Shown piece by piece: positions 34,739-36,197 of a stretch of DNA of 36,197 nucleotides. Position 1 is the first letter of the stretch; every line of letters begins with the position of its first letter. The stretch is taken from positions 1 through 36,197 of the forward strand of contig DVGM01000020.1 in the NCBI GenBank assembly GCA_018712705.1. Reading direction: 5' to 3'. The notes under the pieces are model-generated. The model was not told the DNA's origin and did no database searches. It worked only from the letters and a program-made list of their open reading frames with translations. The translations under genes were made by a program, and so were the position numbers. The stretch comes from Aphodousia faecalis. GTDB taxonomy: Bacteria; Pseudomonadota; Gammaproteobacteria; Burkholderiales; Burkholderiaceae_F.

Positions 34739-34873
34739 GTGAACTACCCCGCCCTAAAGGACTAAGCTTCGCGCGACCCGCTTGAGCCGTTCAGGCTCAA
34801 GCCTCTCGCCGAGGAACCCGCACCGACGGGACTGTCCTCGGGGGAACTCTTCAAAAGGGAATCACTTCCCTTT
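34739..34873 (-). ncRNA. Putative omega RNA (TnpB guide RNA) at the right end
   Basis: Downstream of and overlapping the tnpB stop codon on the minus strand lie three stem-loops: an 8-bp perfect stem over the last codons (34866-34873 with 34854-34861), a bipartite stem (34835-34841 with 34809-34815, inner 34827-34830 with 34817-34820) and a 9-bp perfect stem (34794-34802 with 34780-34788). A conserved-looking 3' stretch ends in TTTAGGGCGGGGTAGTTCAC at 34739. In known TnpB systems the guide RNA is processed from this part of the tnpB transcript and its 3' end takes the flanking DNA as guide. The 5' limit is unknown and may lie further inside tnpB. Confidence 0.7.
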
Positions 34874-36089
34874 CCAGCGCACGACCATTCCGGCCGTATC
34901 GGTGTTTTTCAATCTCCGTTAGTTTGACCCAATGACGTAAGTTTTTCGCCGCCGCTTCATCTCGGTCATGCTCATGACCACAGTGCGCACAGCACCACTG
35001 TCGTTCTCTCAGAGTCAAACTCTCTTTCTTTGTCCCGCACTCCGGACATAGTTTGCTCGATGGAAACCACCGTCCCGCTACAACCAGGTTTTTCCCTGCC
35101 GCCTCTAATTTGTAACGTAAGATCCGGTAGAAATTCCCAATACCCACATCGGAGATGGCTCGGGCCAAATGGTGATTTTTCACCATTCCTTTTAGGTTCA
35201 GATCTTCAATCACGTAGGTTGTTACTTGGCTATCGTTAACTAACTGACGTGTAACCTGATTGATCCAATCCTTCCGTCTATGACGGATTTTTTCATGCGT
35301 ACGGGCTAACTCGTGTCTGACCTTCTCGTAACGTTTTGAGACGGTGACTTCTTTGACTTTTTCTCCTTTTTCGTTTTCTTTGAAAGTTACAGTGCGTTTG
35401 CACCGAGACAAACGCTTCAGTTGCTTCTTTAATTGCTCGGAATTCTTTTTTAAAAATGTCGGATTCTCTATCTTCACAGTGCCACTTTGACCGACTACGG
35501 TGAGAGCCGTTTTGATTCCCGCATCAATGCCTGCTGTATGCTCAAAATCAATGGCATCCGGAGCTAAAAGGGCTTGAGCATCGTCCACTAAGACACTAGC
35601 GTAACACTTGTCGGAAGGGTCTCGGACAACCGTAACGGTTTTTACCGTACCGCTGAAACGTCGATGCAAAATCGCTTTGATAGGACCTATTTTCGGTAAG
35701 ACGATATGCCCTTTTGTTCCTATCTCAGGAAAAAGGACTTTGCAGTGTTGGGGGCATTGAAATGATTGCCTGCCGGTGTGTTTACTTTTAAATCGCGGAC
35801 GCTTGGCTCGTTTTTCAAAGAAATTCACAAAAGCGCGGTCAGCATTTCGAGCGGCCGTCTGAAGCGATTGCGAGTTGACATCTTTGAGCCAAGGGAATTC
35901 ATTCTTCAACTTAACCAAACGAACAATGAAGTCATTGCAACGCATAGTTTTGCCAGTTGCTTCGTAACAATCGTGAGCTTCAGAGAGATAACGGTTGAAA
36001 ACCCAACGGGCGCAACCGAAGTGGTCAATCAGAGATTGACGCTGAGAGGCATTTGGATAGATCCTAAATTGATACGATACGAACGACAT
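34851..36089 (-). CDS. tnpB: TnpB RNA-guided nuclease (IS200/IS605 family)
   Basis: Ancestor-type of Cas12: an RNA-guided DNA nuclease encoded by transposons. The 412 residues appear complete: N-terminal helix-turn-helix/OrfB_IS605 part (YQFRIYPNASQRQSLIDHFGCARWVFN), a Lys/Arg-rich middle, and the split RuvC site with Asp189 (GIDAGIK), Glu295 (VIEDLNLKGM) and Asp377 (HDRDEAAAKN). The zinc ribbon is Cys348-Cys351 and Cys367-Cys370. All catalytic residues are present, so it is likely active. A weak promoter candidate (TTGAAC, 18 bp, TACGAT) lies upstream. It ends inside the first hairpin of the putative omega RNA. Confidence 0.95.
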   Translation of the reverse strand: MSFVSYQFRIYPNASQRQSLIDHFGCARWVFNRYLSEAHDCYEATGKTMRCNDFIVRLVKLKNEFPWLKDVNSQSLQTAARNADRAFVNFFEKRAKRPRFKSKHTGRQSFQCPQHCKVLFPEIGTKGHIVLPKIGPIKAILHRRFSGTVKTVTVVRDPSDKCYASVLVDDAQALLAPDAIDFEHTAGIDAGIKTALTVVGQSGTVKIENPTFLKKNSEQLKKQLKRLSRCKRTVTFKENEKGEKVKEVTVSKRYEKVRHELARTHEKIRHRRKDWINQVTRQLVNDSQVTTYVIEDLNLKGMVKNHHLARAISDVGIGNFYRILRYKLEAAGKNLVVAGRWFPSSKLCPECGTKKESLTLRERQWCCAHCGHEHDRDEAAAKNLRHWVKLTEIEKHRYGRNGRALEREVIPF

Positions 36090-36153
36090 GTCAGAATCGT
36101 ATCATAATCAGATCTTATTGTTCAAGTATTTAATCGTCAGGATTTGATTTTTA

Positions 36154-36197
36154 GCAATCCTACGGATTGCCGTCTTATATCCACCTCATGAATGAGG
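36154..36197. repeat. Left-end hairpins of the tnpB element
   Basis: GCAATCC-TAC-GGATTGC (36154-36170, 7-bp perfect stem) and CCTCAT-GA-ATGAGG (36184-36197, 6-bp arms or a 5-bp stem with a 4-nt loop) follow each other just before the window ends. IS200/IS605 left ends carry such subterminal hairpins for recognition by TnpA. The position relative to the true left boundary cannot be seen. Confidence 0.5.

Larger units (their letters stand above)
34739..36197 (-). mobile_element. IS200/IS605-type element carrying tnpB, left end open
   Basis: The right boundary is placed at 34739, where the minus-strand sequence GGGCGGGGTAGTTCAC ends and MBL-gene coding sequence begins. Inside come the structured right end, tnpB, and about 108 bp upstream of tnpB with two hairpins of the kind found at left ends of this family. 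No inverted terminal repeats are seen, as expected. No tnpA is visible; it may lie past the window edge or be absent. The left boundary and the target motif cannot be fixed because the window ends. Confidence 0.75.

Overview
The window looks like a chromosomal segment of a Gram-negative betaproteobacterium. Supporting signs are the envelope genes bamD, mtgA, a TolC-type channel and an EnvZ/OmpR pair, and the pairings tig-clpP-clpX-lon, tsaB-rimI-udg-lplT-alr-radA and bamD/rluD-pgeF. The overall flavour suggests Burkholderiales, perhaps Sutterellaceae; that family-level placement is inference from memory of protein style, not a database result. Most of the window is ordinary housekeeping DNA. 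The last 2 kb is accessory.

Layout. 1-143: a cut-off tRNA-Asp and a tRNA-Val, minus strand. 287-6803: a minus-strand protein quality-control block: trigger factor, ClpP, ClpX, an AlaX-type alanyl-tRNA editing protein wedged behind clpX, then lon with its own heat-shock-type promoter. 7120-8422: a YqhD-like alcohol dehydrogenase behind a tRNA-Leu, with a 10-bp perfect inverted repeat over its ribosome binding site. 8513-12301: alr-radA-(UreE-like protein) as a probable operon ending in a strong terminator that abuts the start of a YbaK-type editing protein. 12486-15878: lplT (plus) convergent with the operon tsaB-rimI-udg (minus). 15938-18838: a DUF3106-like secreted protein, then ompR-envZ (plus). 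18855-20941: eamA-type transporter, ispD, ispF (minus). 21063-24536: mfd. 24579-29340: a four-gene export operon (TolC, HlyD, two ABC-2 permeases) with no ATPase gene. 29321-33179: rluD-pgeF-rimO-mtgA (minus). 33267-34034: bamD with a clear promoter and terminator. 34114-34738: the debris of an MBL-fold hydrolase gene. 34739-end: an IS200/IS605-type element carrying an apparently intact TnpB and a structured right end that should be its guide (omega) RNA.

The most unusual items are: (1) the UreE-like protein, whose last 106 residues are a tandem repeat with 39 His and 18 Cys, standing alone without urease or hydrogenase genes; (2) the TnpB/omega-RNA unit inserted in a gene that also has two frameshifts, so that its predicted guide reads into that gene; (3) the ATPase-less ABC-2 export operon; (4) the coupling of a mistranslation-editing protein to clpX; (5) the hairpin over the alcohol dehydrogenase start site.
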